From: Lysinibacillus parviboronicapiens
GTDB lineage: Bacteria > Bacillota > Bacilli > Bacillales_A > Planococcaceae
Direction of reading: 5' to 3'
Length of the DNA: 64,000 nt
Assembly: GCF_003049575.1 (NCBI RefSeq)
Contig: NZ_PYWI01000007.1
Span: 62,001-126,000 of the forward strand
The notes below the pieces were generated by a model, which saw nothing but the letters and a program-made list of their open reading frames with translations, was not told the DNA's origin and did no database searches. This document shows positions 55,609 through 64,000 of this stretch, piece after piece. Position numbers and translations under genes: made by a program. Position 1 is the stretch's first letter; the number at the start of each line of letters is the position of its first letter.

Positions 55609-56244
55609 TTAGTAAGCACCTGTTCTTGCTAATACTACAAATAGGGTTTTGACAACAATCTTTAAATCCAGCCAAAAGCTATAGTTATCTACATACTGAA
55701 TGTCATATGAAATTTTTTGCCCATGTGAAATAGTTGATCGGCCGTTAATTTGAGCAAGCCCCGTTAACCCCGGCTTTACTTCTAAGCGTCGTGACTGCAA
55801 TGTGTTATAGGCATTTGTAATTGTTGGAACTTCCGGCCGCGGTCCGACAATACTCATGTCTCCCTTTAATACGTTTATGAGCTGAGGAATTTCATCAATG
55901 CTTAACTTGCGAAGAATAGCCCCTACTTTTGTAATACGCGCATCTTGGTCAGTTTTGTAATAATAATCATCAGGTATGCCTTCCGCACACATAGCAGGCA
56001 TATTCATAGGGATTGCCTGAATGTTCATCGTTCTTAACTTCCAAATGATAAACCGTTGATGATCAAAGCCTGTTCGAATTTGTTTAAAGAAAATGGGGCG
56101 ACCTGTAGTCATTAATAATAGGAGGAATATTGCTAACATAAGAGGAATTGTTATGAAAAGTAAGAGAAATGCCCCTACAATATCAAATATTCGCTTGCCA
56201 TACTGACCGTAAAATGTGTTAGTCTCAGTTGCCTGCACGTGCAA
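55609..56244 (-). CDS. Undecaprenyl-phosphate sugar-phosphate transferase (WcaJ type)
   Basis: 211 aa. One N-terminal membrane hairpin (about 20-48), then the catalytic core: FIIWKLRTM, LRKLSIDEIPQLINVL, GDMSIVGPRPE and KPGLTGLAQINGRS, all typical of polyisoprenyl-phosphate hexose-1-phosphate transferases. It primes glycan synthesis on undecaprenyl phosphate at the inner membrane face. The start is TTG at 56244, 7 nt after AAAGGA. It is first in the cluster that runs to 51078. No flippase or polymerase gene is nearby. Confidence 0.92.
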   Translation of the reverse strand: MHVQATETNTFYGQYGKRIFDIVGAFLLLFITIPLMLAIFLLLLMTTGRPIFFKQIRTGFDHQRFIIWKLRTMNIQAIPMNMPAMCAEGIPDDYYYKTDQDARITKVGAILRKLSIDEIPQLINVLKGDMSIVGPRPEVPTITNAYNTLQSRRLEVKPGLTGLAQINGRSTISHGQKISYDIQYVDNYSFWLDLKIVVKTLFVVLARTGAY

Positions 56245-56348
56245 TACATCATCCTTTGCATTTTTTTAGCACTTAACTTTATATATTCATTTCCCACACT
56301 TATAGAACTATTTCAGGCAAAGCTACTACACAGTTTATATAACAAAAA

Positions 56349-56384
56349 AGGAGTTACTTCAGAGACATTTCTGAAATAACTCCT
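56349..56384 (-). terminator. Terminator of the OsmC gene
   Basis: A 14-bp stem with one mismatch (56349-56362 with 56371-56384) is followed by TTTTTTG on the minus strand, about 50 bp past the OsmC stop codon. Confidence 0.87.
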
Positions 56385-56437
56385 CAAAAGTTTGAAGATA
56401 AAAGTGACTTATTGTTTTAGTTAGTAATTTTTTTCAT

Positions 56438-56881
56438 TTATCCTTGTTCAATTTGAATTTGGCATTCAATTCGAACATTTCCTTGTAACGCTTTACTAAT
56501 CATACATGTTTTTTCTGCCTTCTCAGCTATTCGATGAATGCGTCTCTGCTCACGATCAGTTAAATCTTTGACAACAATAGTTGGCTTATGGACAATGCGC
56601 TCGTATGTAAAAACACCATTTGTGACATCTACAAACCCTTGTGCTTGCATCGACAAATCCAACACGGGTACTTTCGAATTTTCTAATAGCGTTGCCAGTG
56701 TTATTAAATAACAGGTAGCCGCTGCACCAAGTAACATTTCATCTGGATTTGTGCCAATTCCTGGCCCATTCATTTCCTGTGGAATAGAAATTTTAGTGTT
56801 CAATTTGCTTGCTATTAAATTCCCTGCACCATCTCTTCCCTCTGACCACGTCAAATTCATATTAAACTTATGTTGAACCAC
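56438..56881 (-). CDS. OsmC/Ohr family protein
   Basis: 147 aa. OsmC-fold peroxidase-like protein with the two cysteines in LLGAAATCYLITLA and EKTCMISKAL, and the N-terminal NGPGIGTNPDEM block. Members reduce organic hydroperoxides in the cytoplasm. Start GTG at 56881 with AAGGGGAG 6 nt upstream. It is a single gene with its own terminator. Confidence 0.92.
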   Translation of the reverse strand: MVQHKFNMNLTWSEGRDGAGNLIASKLNTKISIPQEMNGPGIGTNPDEMLLGAAATCYLITLATLLENSKVPVLDLSMQAQGFVDVTNGVFTYERIVHKPTIVVKDLTDREQRRIHRIAEKAEKTCMISKALQGNVRIECQIQIEQG

Positions 56882-56945
56882 TTAAATCTCCCCTTTCGAT
56901 ATCGTTAGTGATTGTTTATAATTGTTTAAAACTAACTAGAATGGT

Positions 56946-57944
56946 GTGCTGTCATTGAAAATATTCAAAGTATTTATAACAATATTACTTGCTATACTTG
57001 TATCTTTTACAGGTTGGGTTCATTTTTCTCCTCGACCTACTACTTGGCTTGTTCATAATTTATTCAAAAATGGCATGGCCGTAAAGCCACCTAATTATAA
57101 TGAAATAGAAGAAACCGTTTCAACCATTAAAGACCTTATTTATCCCTCTAACCACAAAGATAACCTGTTAGATATGCATTTCCCAAAGGATGTAAAAGAT
57201 AAAATACCTGTTATTTTTTGGATACACGGTGGTGCCTACGTTGGTGGCGATAAAAAAGATGTTACGGAATATGCCATTCAAATTGCCAGTCATGGCTTTG
57301 CTGTCGTGAACATCAACTATGAACTTGCTCCTAGCGCCACATATCCAGGACCTATTATTCAATTAACAGAAGCCTATCAGTATATTACTGAAATTGCCGC
57401 CGACTACCCGTTCGACTTAGACCAAATATTTTTTGCTGGCGATTCTGCCGGCGCACAAATTGCCAGCCAATTTGTCAATATTCAAGTCGATTCCCAGTAT
57501 GCAAAACTTCTTAAACAAATTGCTGTTGTTCCTGCTCACTCCATTCAAGGGACTTTACTATTTTGTGGTCCATATGACTTCTCCAATATTACAGAAAAGA
57601 GTAATAATCCTGTTATCAATTATTTATTCACTCGAATAGCATGGAGTTATATCGGCGAAAAAAAATGGCAAGAACACGAGCAACTTCCATATGCCAATAT
57701 GTTAGAATATGTTTCCCCAAATTTCCCAGCAACCTTTATAACTGATGGTACAGAAATGACCTTCACAGAAGATGGCATGACAATGGCAGATAAGCTTGAG
57801 TCACTCAATATTCCTGTTGTCCGTCAATTTTTTGAAGATGGATCTGAACTTCCACATGAATATCAATTTATGATGAATCGCCCTGAAGCTATAGAGACGT
57901 TTGAAAAAGTCATTGCCTTCTTACAAACAAGGAGTCATAAATAA
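56946..57944 (+). CDS. Alpha/beta hydrolase, HSL-like esterase
   Basis: 332 aa. An N-terminal membrane segment or signal anchor (about 8-28) precedes an alpha/beta-hydrolase domain. WIHGGAYVGG is the oxyanion-hole motif, FAGDSAGAQ holds the nucleophile Ser, and the acidic residue lies in TDGTEM and the His in LPHEYQF. The type is the hormone-sensitive-lipase family, so a carboxylesterase on the outer face is likely. The start is uncertain: GTG at 56946 lacks a ribosome binding site, and TTG at 56955 is also in frame. Confidence 0.85.
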   Translation: MLSLKIFKVFITILLAILVSFTGWVHFSPRPTTWLVHNLFKNGMAVKPPNYNEIEETVSTIKDLIYPSNHKDNLLDMHFPKDVKDKIPVIFWIHGGAYVGGDKKDVTEYAIQIASHGFAVVNINYELAPSATYPGPIIQLTEAYQYITEIAADYPFDLDQIFFAGDSAGAQIASQFVNIQVDSQYAKLLKQIAVVPAHSIQGTLLFCGPYDFSNITEKSNNPVINYLFTRIAWSYIGEKKWQEHEQLPYANMLEYVSPNFPATFITDGTEMTFTEDGMTMADKLESLNIPVVRQFFEDGSELPHEYQFMMNRPEAIETFEKVIAFLQTRSHK

Positions 57945-58061
57945 GGGGCTTAAGGAATGTAGTTTCAGTGGAGACCTGAGCCGATACTAGCTGGGAAACG
58001 AGCGCTGGGGCTCCCTTACCCGAGCGGTGTCCAATAATCTGTAAGAATAAGTCCATATTAA

Positions 58062-58099
58062 AATGCCCGCTCTCGCAACAACCAAGAGAGTCGGGCATT
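58062..58099. terminator. Terminator between the esterase and the Na/Pi transporter
   Basis: A stem of 13 bp with one bulge (58062-58074 with 58086-58099) has a T-run on the plus side and an A-rich flank on the other. It can serve both convergent genes. Confidence 0.87.
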
Positions 58100-58102
58100 C
58101 TT

Positions 58103-59713
58103 TTAGTCTGTTAAAGCAAAGTCTTTCGTTGCTTCCCCATGTCGGCTTTTCTTCGTAGCAGTTTGATATTCTGCTAACCGTGCCGTTGTACGCCAGTAGT
58201 GATAGACGAGGCGATCTATCCACAATAATGCTTCTACTTTTGAAACCGCCGTCTCTAACTCTACCATGTTGCCAACAGAGTTCTCAAAATAAGCATTGCG
58301 TTTATCACGACGTTCTGCGGCCATTTCAGCTGAAGTTTCCTGTAAAAGCATTGAAATTTCAGGTAGACGGCTATCCTCATCAATGATCATCAGCACTTCC
58401 TCCAGCACTGTCAGCCATTTTTTCGTTAACATTGGCTGTAATTGGAGTGAATTTGGATGTTGTTCACGAAGTGCCTTTGCCAAACGATACAAATGATCCA
58501 ATGCATGTAACAGTGAAATATGCTTGTAGCGATCTTTCTTAGATGTTGATTGTATAGAATCCATGAACAATCGTGTTTTTTCAATTGCTTCATCAATTTG
58601 ATTTAGCTTACTGTCAGCTTCCGTCGTTCTCTTTTGACTTCGAATAAGCATTATAATAACTGTTGTTAACTCCTTCGTAATGTCCTGTAGCGTATTAAAT
58701 GAAACCTCTACAGCAACTCCAGGCACCTTTGCTACGCTATCATCAAGATTGCGCGTTAAGAAGCTACCTTTTTCTGGAATTATTTTCTCAATCATTCGTG
58801 CAAATGGACGTGCAAAAGGCACAAAAATAATTGCACCTACCACACTAAATAATGTATGAAATACTGCAATGCCAAGTGTTTCATCGAAGCCATCATGAAT
58901 GGTAGTTGTCACATATTCAGTTAGTTTAAACATGAACGTTGCACCGAACGTTACAATGATTGCTGTCGCTACGTTAAATAGCACATGCGTCATTGCGGTG
59001 CGCTTGGCAGCCGTTGAAGCACCAATCGCTGCAAAAAGTGCCGTTGCAGTCGTACCAATATTTTGGCCGATGACTAAATATGCCGCTTGTTCAAAGTCAA
59101 TAGCCCCTGCGTATAATGCTGTCAGTGTAGCGGCTATTGCTGCACTTGATGCCTGCATAATGACTGTCATGATAAGCCCCAACACAATCAAAATAACTTT
59201 GCCTCCCATTGTATCCGCCTGAAACGAATCAAATGGGATCATGTCCTGAACTGAGGCCATGCCGCCTTGGAGTACATCAATGCCTAAAAATAATAAGCCA
59301 AAGCCTGTAAAAAGACCACCCGCTGCTTTAAAGTCGCGAGGTGCTAATAATTGCACAAATACACCAAGTGCGATGAATGGCAATGACATTGTCTGCATAT
59401 TAACCTTAAAACCAATGAGCGAAATAATCCATCCTGTACTTGTACTACCAATATTGGCACCAATAATGACACCAATGGATTGCACAAATGTTAATAGTCC
59501 CGCACTAACAAAGCCGATTGTAATCAACGTAGTAGCTGTAGAAGATTGCACTAGCATTGTCATCAATGTACCTGATAGCACCGAACTTATAGTGCCTCCT
59601 GTAAACCGGTTCAACCATTTTTTCAAAGCATCCCCAGCAAGCTCTTTTAAGCCGTTAGTTAGCATCGTCATACCGAGTAAGAATAAACCAATGCCCCCTA
59701 ATACATTAATCAA
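58103..59713 (-). CDS. Na+/phosphate cotransporter with PhoU-like domain
   Basis: 536 aa. Two inverted repeats of hydrophobic segments carry the NptA/YjbB family motifs GTLMTMLVQSSTATT and QASSAAIAATLTAL, followed by a cytoplasmic C-terminal PhoU-like helical part (residues about 350-530). It imports or exports phosphate with sodium. The start is TTG at 59713, with AAGGAG 10 nt upstream. It shows no operon partner. Confidence 0.92.
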   Translation of the reverse strand: MINVLGGIGLFLLGMTMLTNGLKELAGDALKKWLNRFTGGTISSVLSGTLMTMLVQSSTATTLITIGFVSAGLLTFVQSIGVIIGANIGSTSTGWIISLIGFKVNMQTMSLPFIALGVFVQLLAPRDFKAAGGLFTGFGLLFLGIDVLQGGMASVQDMIPFDSFQADTMGGKVILIVLGLIMTVIMQASSAAIAATLTALYAGAIDFEQAAYLVIGQNIGTTATALFAAIGASTAAKRTAMTHVLFNVATAIIVTFGATFMFKLTEYVTTTIHDGFDETLGIAVFHTLFSVVGAIIFVPFARPFARMIEKIIPEKGSFLTRNLDDSVAKVPGVAVEVSFNTLQDITKELTTVIIMLIRSQKRTTEADSKLNQIDEAIEKTRLFMDSIQSTSKKDRYKHISLLHALDHLYRLAKALREQHPNSLQLQPMLTKKWLTVLEEVLMIIDEDSRLPEISMLLQETSAEMAAERRDKRNAYFENSVGNMVELETAVSKVEALLWIDRLVYHYWRTTARLAEYQTATKKSRHGEATKDFALTD

Positions 59714-59866
59714 ACTATAAACACTCCTTATGAAAAATTTTACAAACGATATATAAAATTCGATAACTATTTACAAAAACCAATAATACTTAATATTACC
59801 ATCTTTATATTTTATAGGATAGTTATGTTTGTAGTGCTTTTATGAAAAACAGTTGACCTTAATTTA

Positions 59867-59875
59867 TGGTAAAAT
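59867..59875 (+). promoter_or_regulatory. Extended -10 promoter of the NUMOD4-like gene
   Basis: TGG-TAAAAT (59867-59875) fits an extended -10 element 28 bp before the ATG. A fitting -35 is not evident. Confidence 0.4.
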
Positions 59876-59902
59876 AGAGAAAATATTTTTTTAGGAGATT
59901 TA

Positions 59903-60490
59903 ATGATGATTTTAACTAAGCAACAAGCATTACAAGCACTCAATAAAAATAAATTTATCGGTTTTACTATTACAACTGGCAATATAATTATGAAAAAAAC
60001 CAATAAAACCGATTATAATATTTTTGTTTATGAAGAAAACAATGAAAAACCTATGCATTATGTGGGCTCAATTATGAATGTAATGTCCACGATGAGTGAC
60101 AAAGCTTCGAAAAAAGATTTTATCATTGTAGAAGATTTACCATCGGAAAGTACTACTGAGGGTACTTCTGAAGTCGAAGAAACTGATGAAAAAACAGCAG
60201 AACTACATGAGGAAAAACGGGCTCTATCTGGCTTTGAAGGTTTATATGAAATTACTGAGAGCGGTCGTATTTTTACCGTTCGTGAAAATCGCCCTTTAGC
60301 AAGATGTAACGATGAGTATGGTTTCCATATTGTTCGCTTAACCAAAGATGGAGTAGCATCTAATCATAATGTATTTGAATTATGGAAACAGGCCTATCCT
60401 GAACTTGAACAGACAACTTTCAAAGGTGCATTAAAAGCAAAATATGGCACTGGTTGCAAACTAACTGACAAGTCAGGTGTCCACTTCTAA
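59903..60490 (+). CDS. NUMOD4-like stand-alone protein, no nuclease domain
   Basis: 195 aa. Residues about 107-160 read like NUMOD4, the DNA-binding module of HNH homing endonucleases: LSGFEGLYEITESGRIFTV, then a RLTKDGVASNHNVFELWKQA helix in the place of the usual HRLVA helix. The first ~70 residues are unrelated and carry no membrane segment; an acidic linker (about 78-100) joins them. No HNH or GIY-YIG catalytic part is present. TAGGAGA precedes the ATG-ATG start. A domesticated DNA-binding role is possible. Confidence 0.65.
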   Translation: MMILTKQQALQALNKNKFIGFTITTGNIIMKKTNKTDYNIFVYEENNEKPMHYVGSIMNVMSTMSDKASKKDFIIVEDLPSESTTEGTSEVEETDEKTAELHEEKRALSGFEGLYEITESGRIFTVRENRPLARCNDEYGFHIVRLTKDGVASNHNVFELWKQAYPELEQTTFKGALKAKYGTGCKLTDKSGVHF

Positions 60491-60522
60491 ACATAATAAA
60501 TCCTCATGCCAAGTAAAAGGCC

Positions 60523-60570
60523 AGACTGTCGACTAACTCAAAAAATTGAGGTTGTTGACAGTCTTTTTTC
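60523..60570 (+). terminator. Terminator of the NUMOD4-like gene
   Basis: A 19-bp stem with a few mismatches (AGACTGTCGAC with GTTGACAGTCT as its outer part) is followed by TTTTTTC. It begins 33 bp past the stop codon. Confidence 0.85.
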
Positions 60571-60794
60571 TTTTAAAATAGAGGTACCTATAGGAATCCT
60601 TTGATGTCCGCCATGGCGGTCGCTTTTCACAGGCATGATTGCTGATAAAATTTCAAAAGGTATTCGAAATGTGATCATTTCAAATACCTTTTGTCGTTTT
60701 GAAAGTGTATTTCAAGCTGTTCACGCGCATTGATTGGATATTTAGCCATCCTGTTTTCATCGTCTCGAGCAGAATAGACTATCAGTAGATACAA

Positions 60795-60917
60795 GTTGAT
60801 TGGAGTGAAAGGCGTGTAGGAACAGCACGTATGGAAACTCCATTTTTGCGGCGATACGCTGCAAAAATTAGTTGGAGTTATGCCTACGGAAAGGGAGCGC
60901 CTGGAACATGAAAACAA
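60795..60917 (+). repeat. Palindromic intergenic element, degenerate copy
   Basis: It begins GTTGATTGGAGTG, contains AAGGCG and CTACGGAAAGG, and ends GAGCGCCTGGAACATG then AAAACAAC, the same frame of blocks as at 7497-7662. Its centre folds as AACTCCA...TGGAGTT around TTTTTGC...GCAAAAA. Confidence 0.6.
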
Positions 60918-60970
60918 CAGTTTTCTTACCATTTATTCAAAAAGAAAAAGACTGTAGGCATCGAGGATTT

Positions 60971-62671
60971 TTAGATTAGTAAGGGGAACAACACTAAGTG
61001 CCATATATGATCAAGTTTTTGCCCTTTATAGTGAATGTGCTTTGCCCATTTATTGTCTTGACGAGAAATCCTTTGCCATTTAAATAAACGACTAATACGT
61101 ACTCGCTCCACTTTTTCAAACCCTAGCTTCACAAGCATTTTCCGTTTGCGCCATTCATACCAATTTACAGTGGTGCATACCGCCCTTCCTTCTTGTTGCA
61201 CTTGCGCTACTATTTTTGGAAATAGCTCTATGGCATGTTCTTTTATATACGTTGAATTTGGTGGTAGTAGCTGTGTAAAACCCAACGCTTCCTCACGTAT
61301 GAAAGTGTCATGGCGTAAATATAATATTTGTTGTGCGTTTTCACCATAAAGCTTATAACCTCTATAATATTGTGGGATGAGTTGTGATCGATTATCACTT
61401 TCCATTACATCCTGAATGGCTATTTCAGGTAAATCAATTGATGTTTGACATACAGTACTCTGAAGATAGTACAAGTCAAAACTAGTTACAGCTATCATGC
61501 GATTTATTCCTTTTTTTAAGGCAATAAAACAATCTTTTAGACGGGCTTCTTTTAAAAAATATTGAAACTCCCCCAATCGATCTCGTTTCAATTTTACCAA
61601 TTGATGATACCCACTTAGTTTTCTTTTCAATGTATCACGAACTACCATCATCAACCGTAAAAGGCGCTCCCGAGTTCCTTCACTACTCATAACAAAAATT
61701 CGCGTAAAATCCAAATGTGTATACCATTCAAATTTATATGGCTCATAACCGCTTCCGAAATCATAAAATCGATAGTTCGAGCTATGTGCCTTCAACATAT
61801 TTGCTTTTTCAATTAAACGACCAGGGCCAAAGATATTGAAATCAGGCTCATGGCCCATCGCCTGACAAAAATTTCGATTTCTGCAACAAAGATCGATTGT
61901 AAAGCCAATCCAATGATCTTCAAATTCGAGGTTGTCTACTTCCACACAAAAAGCATTACTTTGTTGCATGGCTAAACGTTCAAAAAAAAGCCGTGTTTGT
62001 TGTTCAGTAAATCCACTTCTATCAATTTTTTTGCGCCATCTTCTTTTAAACAACTCAAACATTCCATCTAAATTTTTCGCACTAACCTCCTGAAATTTTA
62101 AATGACCAAGAGCCTTTAATCGTTTTTCACGACGATTAATGCTCTTAAAATTTTTGTGATGCTTCTGAAGAAAAGCATTTAGTTCCACTGATTTAAAATC
62201 TATATAAGGTGTCACAGTGCGGAAAACTGAATGAGGTAGTTGTCGTTCTTGCGCGTATTTTTCCAGTAGATAAGATGTTTGCTTACTTTCTAATAAGCCA
62301 TGCAACACAAAAATAACTCTTTGATATTTTTGCGTGAGCTCTTTTAATAAATATTCCATTACTTGTTCCTTCCAAATACTCTCAGCAATCACTTCCATAT
62401 ACGTAGCAAATCCTTGTCCTAGAAAGCTAAATTGATGGATACCACCGAAGCGAGCAAAGCGGATGAAAGGGAAAAATGCTAAGCATTCACCGTTGCGCTC
62501 AACAATGTAAATTTCTACGTTTTCTTTGCTGCCGAGTGTCCTCCACCAAGTCGAAACCCATTCATACTCTATAAAAGGATTATCGTTTTTTTCACGTTCA
62601 AGTATCCCTGACCAAGTGTCCTTATACGACTCTAGCTCTTCAATCCTTGTCACGAGTCTATACACTAACAC
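60971..62671 (-). CDS. CelD/BcsL-like acetyltransferase, paralogue of 52788-54461
   Basis: 566 aa. It shares the same layout and many blocks with the protein at 52788-54461: NDNPFIEYEW, HGLLESKQTS, RREKRLKALG, GHEPDFNIFGPGRL, and GYEPYKFEW. It is thus a duplicated CelD/BcsL-type (GNAT-6) protein with the same C-terminal extension. The start is taken as GTG at 62671, 10 nt after GGAGTGA, matching the N-terminus of the paralogue; a longer frame begins at 62755. It lies alone, 6.5 kb from the glycan cluster, beyond the OsmC, esterase and transporter genes. Confidence 0.75.
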   Translation of the reverse strand: MLVYRLVTRIEELESYKDTWSGILEREKNDNPFIEYEWVSTWWRTLGSKENVEIYIVERNGECLAFFPFIRFARFGGIHQFSFLGQGFATYMEVIAESIWKEQVMEYLLKELTQKYQRVIFVLHGLLESKQTSYLLEKYAQERQLPHSVFRTVTPYIDFKSVELNAFLQKHHKNFKSINRREKRLKALGHLKFQEVSAKNLDGMFELFKRRWRKKIDRSGFTEQQTRLFFERLAMQQSNAFCVEVDNLEFEDHWIGFTIDLCCRNRNFCQAMGHEPDFNIFGPGRLIEKANMLKAHSSNYRFYDFGSGYEPYKFEWYTHLDFTRIFVMSSEGTRERLLRLMMVVRDTLKRKLSGYHQLVKLKRDRLGEFQYFLKEARLKDCFIALKKGINRMIAVTSFDLYYLQSTVCQTSIDLPEIAIQDVMESDNRSQLIPQYYRGYKLYGENAQQILYLRHDTFIREEALGFTQLLPPNSTYIKEHAIELFPKIVAQVQQEGRAVCTTVNWYEWRKRKMLVKLGFEKVERVRISRLFKWQRISRQDNKWAKHIHYKGQKLDHIWHLVLFPLLI

Positions 62672-62871
62672 GTGTGTTTCGTCACTCCTTTTTTCCTTTC
62701 GCTGAAAATGCTTTGTTGTGTTCAAGCAAGTCATTATGAATTTTCGCACTTGCACTTAGTAGCCACTATATTCGTCGCTCCAAAACATTAGAACAATTAG
62801 CCTAAACCCGTTCATTCATATTCATAGGTATAAATCTATATCACTTTACCTTTTATAAACATATTGAAAAA

Positions 62872-62905
62872 CCTCCCAATTCAATGAAATGAATTAGAAG
62901 GTTTT
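62872..62905 (-). terminator. Terminator of the flavoprotein gene
   Basis: A 14-bp stem with two mismatches, AACCTCCCAATTCA with TGAATTAGAAGGTT, is followed by TTTTTC on the minus strand, about 10 bp past the stop codon. Confidence 0.85.
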
Positions 62906-62915
62906 ATAGTAAGTT

Positions 62916-64000
62916 TTATACCTCTACTAGAGTCGCTCGTTGTTGTTTTTTACTTGCTTTCGCCATATGCAAGGTTGCAATATAACTAAAAGTCATCCCA
63001 GGCCCAAGTGTCGCACCTGGCCCTGGATAGGTTTCGCCCATAATAGAAGCCGAGCAATTTCCAGATGCATAAAGACCTTCTATCGGTGTACCATCTGCCT
63101 TGACAACTCGTGCTTGCTCATCGACTACTAAGCCACCCTTTGTACCGATATCACCGGGGTATAATCGCAAAGCATAGTAAGGCGCCTTGGTGAATTCAGC
63201 CAAGTTTGGATTTTTCAACGTCGGATCACCATAATAATTATCATAGGCACTATCTCCTCGATGGAAATCATCATCACAGCCAGTAAGTGCAAAGGCATTA
63301 AAACGTGCTACTGTTTCTATTAAATTGTTTGTCGGTACAGCCATTTGTTGTGCCAGTTCTTCAAGTGTATGTGCACTTTTCACAATACCACGTTCAAACC
63401 AGCTTTTCGGGAATGCTTGCCCAGGAAATAAACCTGTAAAAATATATCGACTCTTCGCGGTTGCATCAATCAGAATCCAAGAAGGTACAGCTTCATGTGT
63501 CTCTGTATGGTGTGCTTGCATATTGTCTACAAATTCATGATAAGGGGCAGCTTCATTTAGATAGCGTTTTCCCTCATTATCAACAACCATCATATTTGGC
63601 ACACCACGTTCCGCTACTAGGAAAAATGGTTGTCCATTTGGATCAATCACTGATGGTGCCCCCCACACTTTATCCATTAGATCTAGTGTTGCACCGATGC
63701 GTAAACCGGGCTCGATAATATCACCCGTTTGGCCTTCTGGCGTAGAGGTCCATTTGGCATCGGTAGGACCCGGTAAGTATTTTTCACGATATGCTTGATT
63801 ATGCGAAAAACCACCAGATGACAGTATCACACCCTGTTTCGCCTCAATATGCAATTCTAGTCCTTGTCGTTCTACCAATAAACCAACCACACGATTATTT
63901 TCAACGATAAAATCTTTAAACGCTGTTGAAAGCCAGAGCTCACCATTTGCCTCTGCTAGTGACATTCTCAAACGTGCAATCAATGCTTCACCTAAGGCTA
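62916..64000 (-). CDS. FAD-binding dehydrogenase (KstD/fumarate-reductase type), N-terminus cut by window edge
   Basis: At least 361 aa are visible, and the frame is open to position 64000, so the N-terminal FAD-binding region lies outside. The visible part shows GVILSSGGFSHNQAYREKYL, GQTGDIIEPGLRIGATLDLM and the C-terminal block IEGLYASGNCSASIMGETYPGPGATLGPGM, as in 3-ketosteroid dehydrogenase and related FAD_binding_2 flavoproteins. The substrate is not clear. An internal TTG at 63983 is not the start. Confidence 0.88.
   Translation of the reverse strand, partial: ALGEALIARLRMSLAEANGELWLSTAFKDFIVENNRVVGLLVERQGLELHIEAKQGVILSSGGFSHNQAYREKYLPGPTDAKWTSTPEGQTGDIIEPGLRIGATLDLMDKVWGAPSVIDPNGQPFFLVAERGVPNMMVVDNEGKRYLNEAAPYHEFVDNMQAHHTETHEAVPSWILIDATAKSRYIFTGLFPGQAFPKSWFERGIVKSAHTLEELAQQMAVPTNNLIETVARFNAFALTGCDDDFHRGDSAYDNYYGDPTLKNPNLAEFTKAPYYALRLYPGDIGTKGGLVVDEQARVVKADGTPIEGLYASGNCSASIMGETYPGPGATLGPGMTFSYIATLHMAKASKKQQRATLVEV

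Larger units (their letters stand above)
60491..60970. other. Intergenic region with terminator, hairpins and palindromic element
   Basis: 480 bp without a gene. It contains the terminator of the preceding gene, a 10+6 bp hairpin (60655-60692: AAAAGGTATT to AATACCTTTT) and the element copy at 60795-60917. The minus-strand frame 60675-60932 overlaps that element and is not a gene. Confidence 0.55.

Noticed and set aside
60675-60932. 85-residue minus-strand frame
   Set aside because: It runs through the palindromic element and a hairpin, has no ribosome binding site and no family resemblance.

Overview
The window is low-GC Firmicutes DNA, most likely from Lysinibacillus or a close relative in the Planococcaceae. 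This is inference. It rests on AT-rich codon use, strong GGAGG-type ribosome binding sites, many T-tailed terminators, and a gene order that matches the Bacillus subtilis yun-yur-yus chromosome segment (as remembered, not searched). No rRNA, tRNA, CRISPR array, prophage or complete insertion sequence was seen.

Conserved backbone, nearly all on the minus strand: yunB (cut by the left edge), an HD-GYP phosphodiesterase, yunD, yunE and yunF (1-4.9 kb); the sufCDSUB iron-sulfur assembly operon (12.8-18.1 kb); metNIQ behind a SAM-I riboswitch (34.7-37.5 kb); yusE, yusF, gcvH and yusI (37.5-39.1 kb); and the fadN-fadA-fadE beta-oxidation genes behind a FadR-type operator (39.3-44.9 kb).

Accessory region A (5-12.6 kb) holds a two-component system, a MacB-like ABC exporter with a small repeat-bearing membrane protein, a nitroreductase, and two decaying genes: a frameshifted DsbA/FrnE-type oxidoreductase and a broken Rrf2-type regulator. 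Both broken genes still carry the same TGTAAC-N7-GTTACA operator.

Accessory region B (19.7-34.4 kb) is the most interesting block. Nine minus-strand genes, inserted between suf/gltC and metQ, look like a synthase-dependent exopolysaccharide system linked to cyclic-di-GMP. They form two operons: (1) a degenerate GGDEF-receiver protein, a HEAT-repeat membrane protein, a family-2 glycosyltransferase and a large glycoside-hydrolase-like protein; (2) a UDP-sugar dehydrogenase, a tandem NodB deacetylase lipoprotein, a PilZ-glycosyltransferase fusion, a NodB-like protein lacking its metal histidines, and a GH18-like lipoprotein. The predicted picture is PilZ-gated polymerisation with export and trimming by extracytoplasmic enzymes, and a signalling protein that has lost its own catalytic and phospho-acceptor residues.

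The right part (45-64 kb) is mixed: a thioredoxin, a C39-like protein, a YpcP-type 5'-3' exonuclease, a FAD oxidoreductase, hutI-hutG, and a second surface-glycan cluster (sugar-phosphate transferase, glycosyltransferase, two acetyltransferase-like proteins, deacetylase; 51.1-56.2 kb). A paralogue of one acetyltransferase lies at 61-62.7 kb. Also present are an OsmC protein, an alpha/beta hydrolase, a Na/Pi transporter, a stand-alone NUMOD4-like protein and a flavoprotein cut by the right edge. Degenerate copies of one palindromic intergenic element occur at 7.3-7.7, 48.5 and 60.8 kb, and a 21-bp tandem repeat occurs at 19.7 and 39.2 kb.
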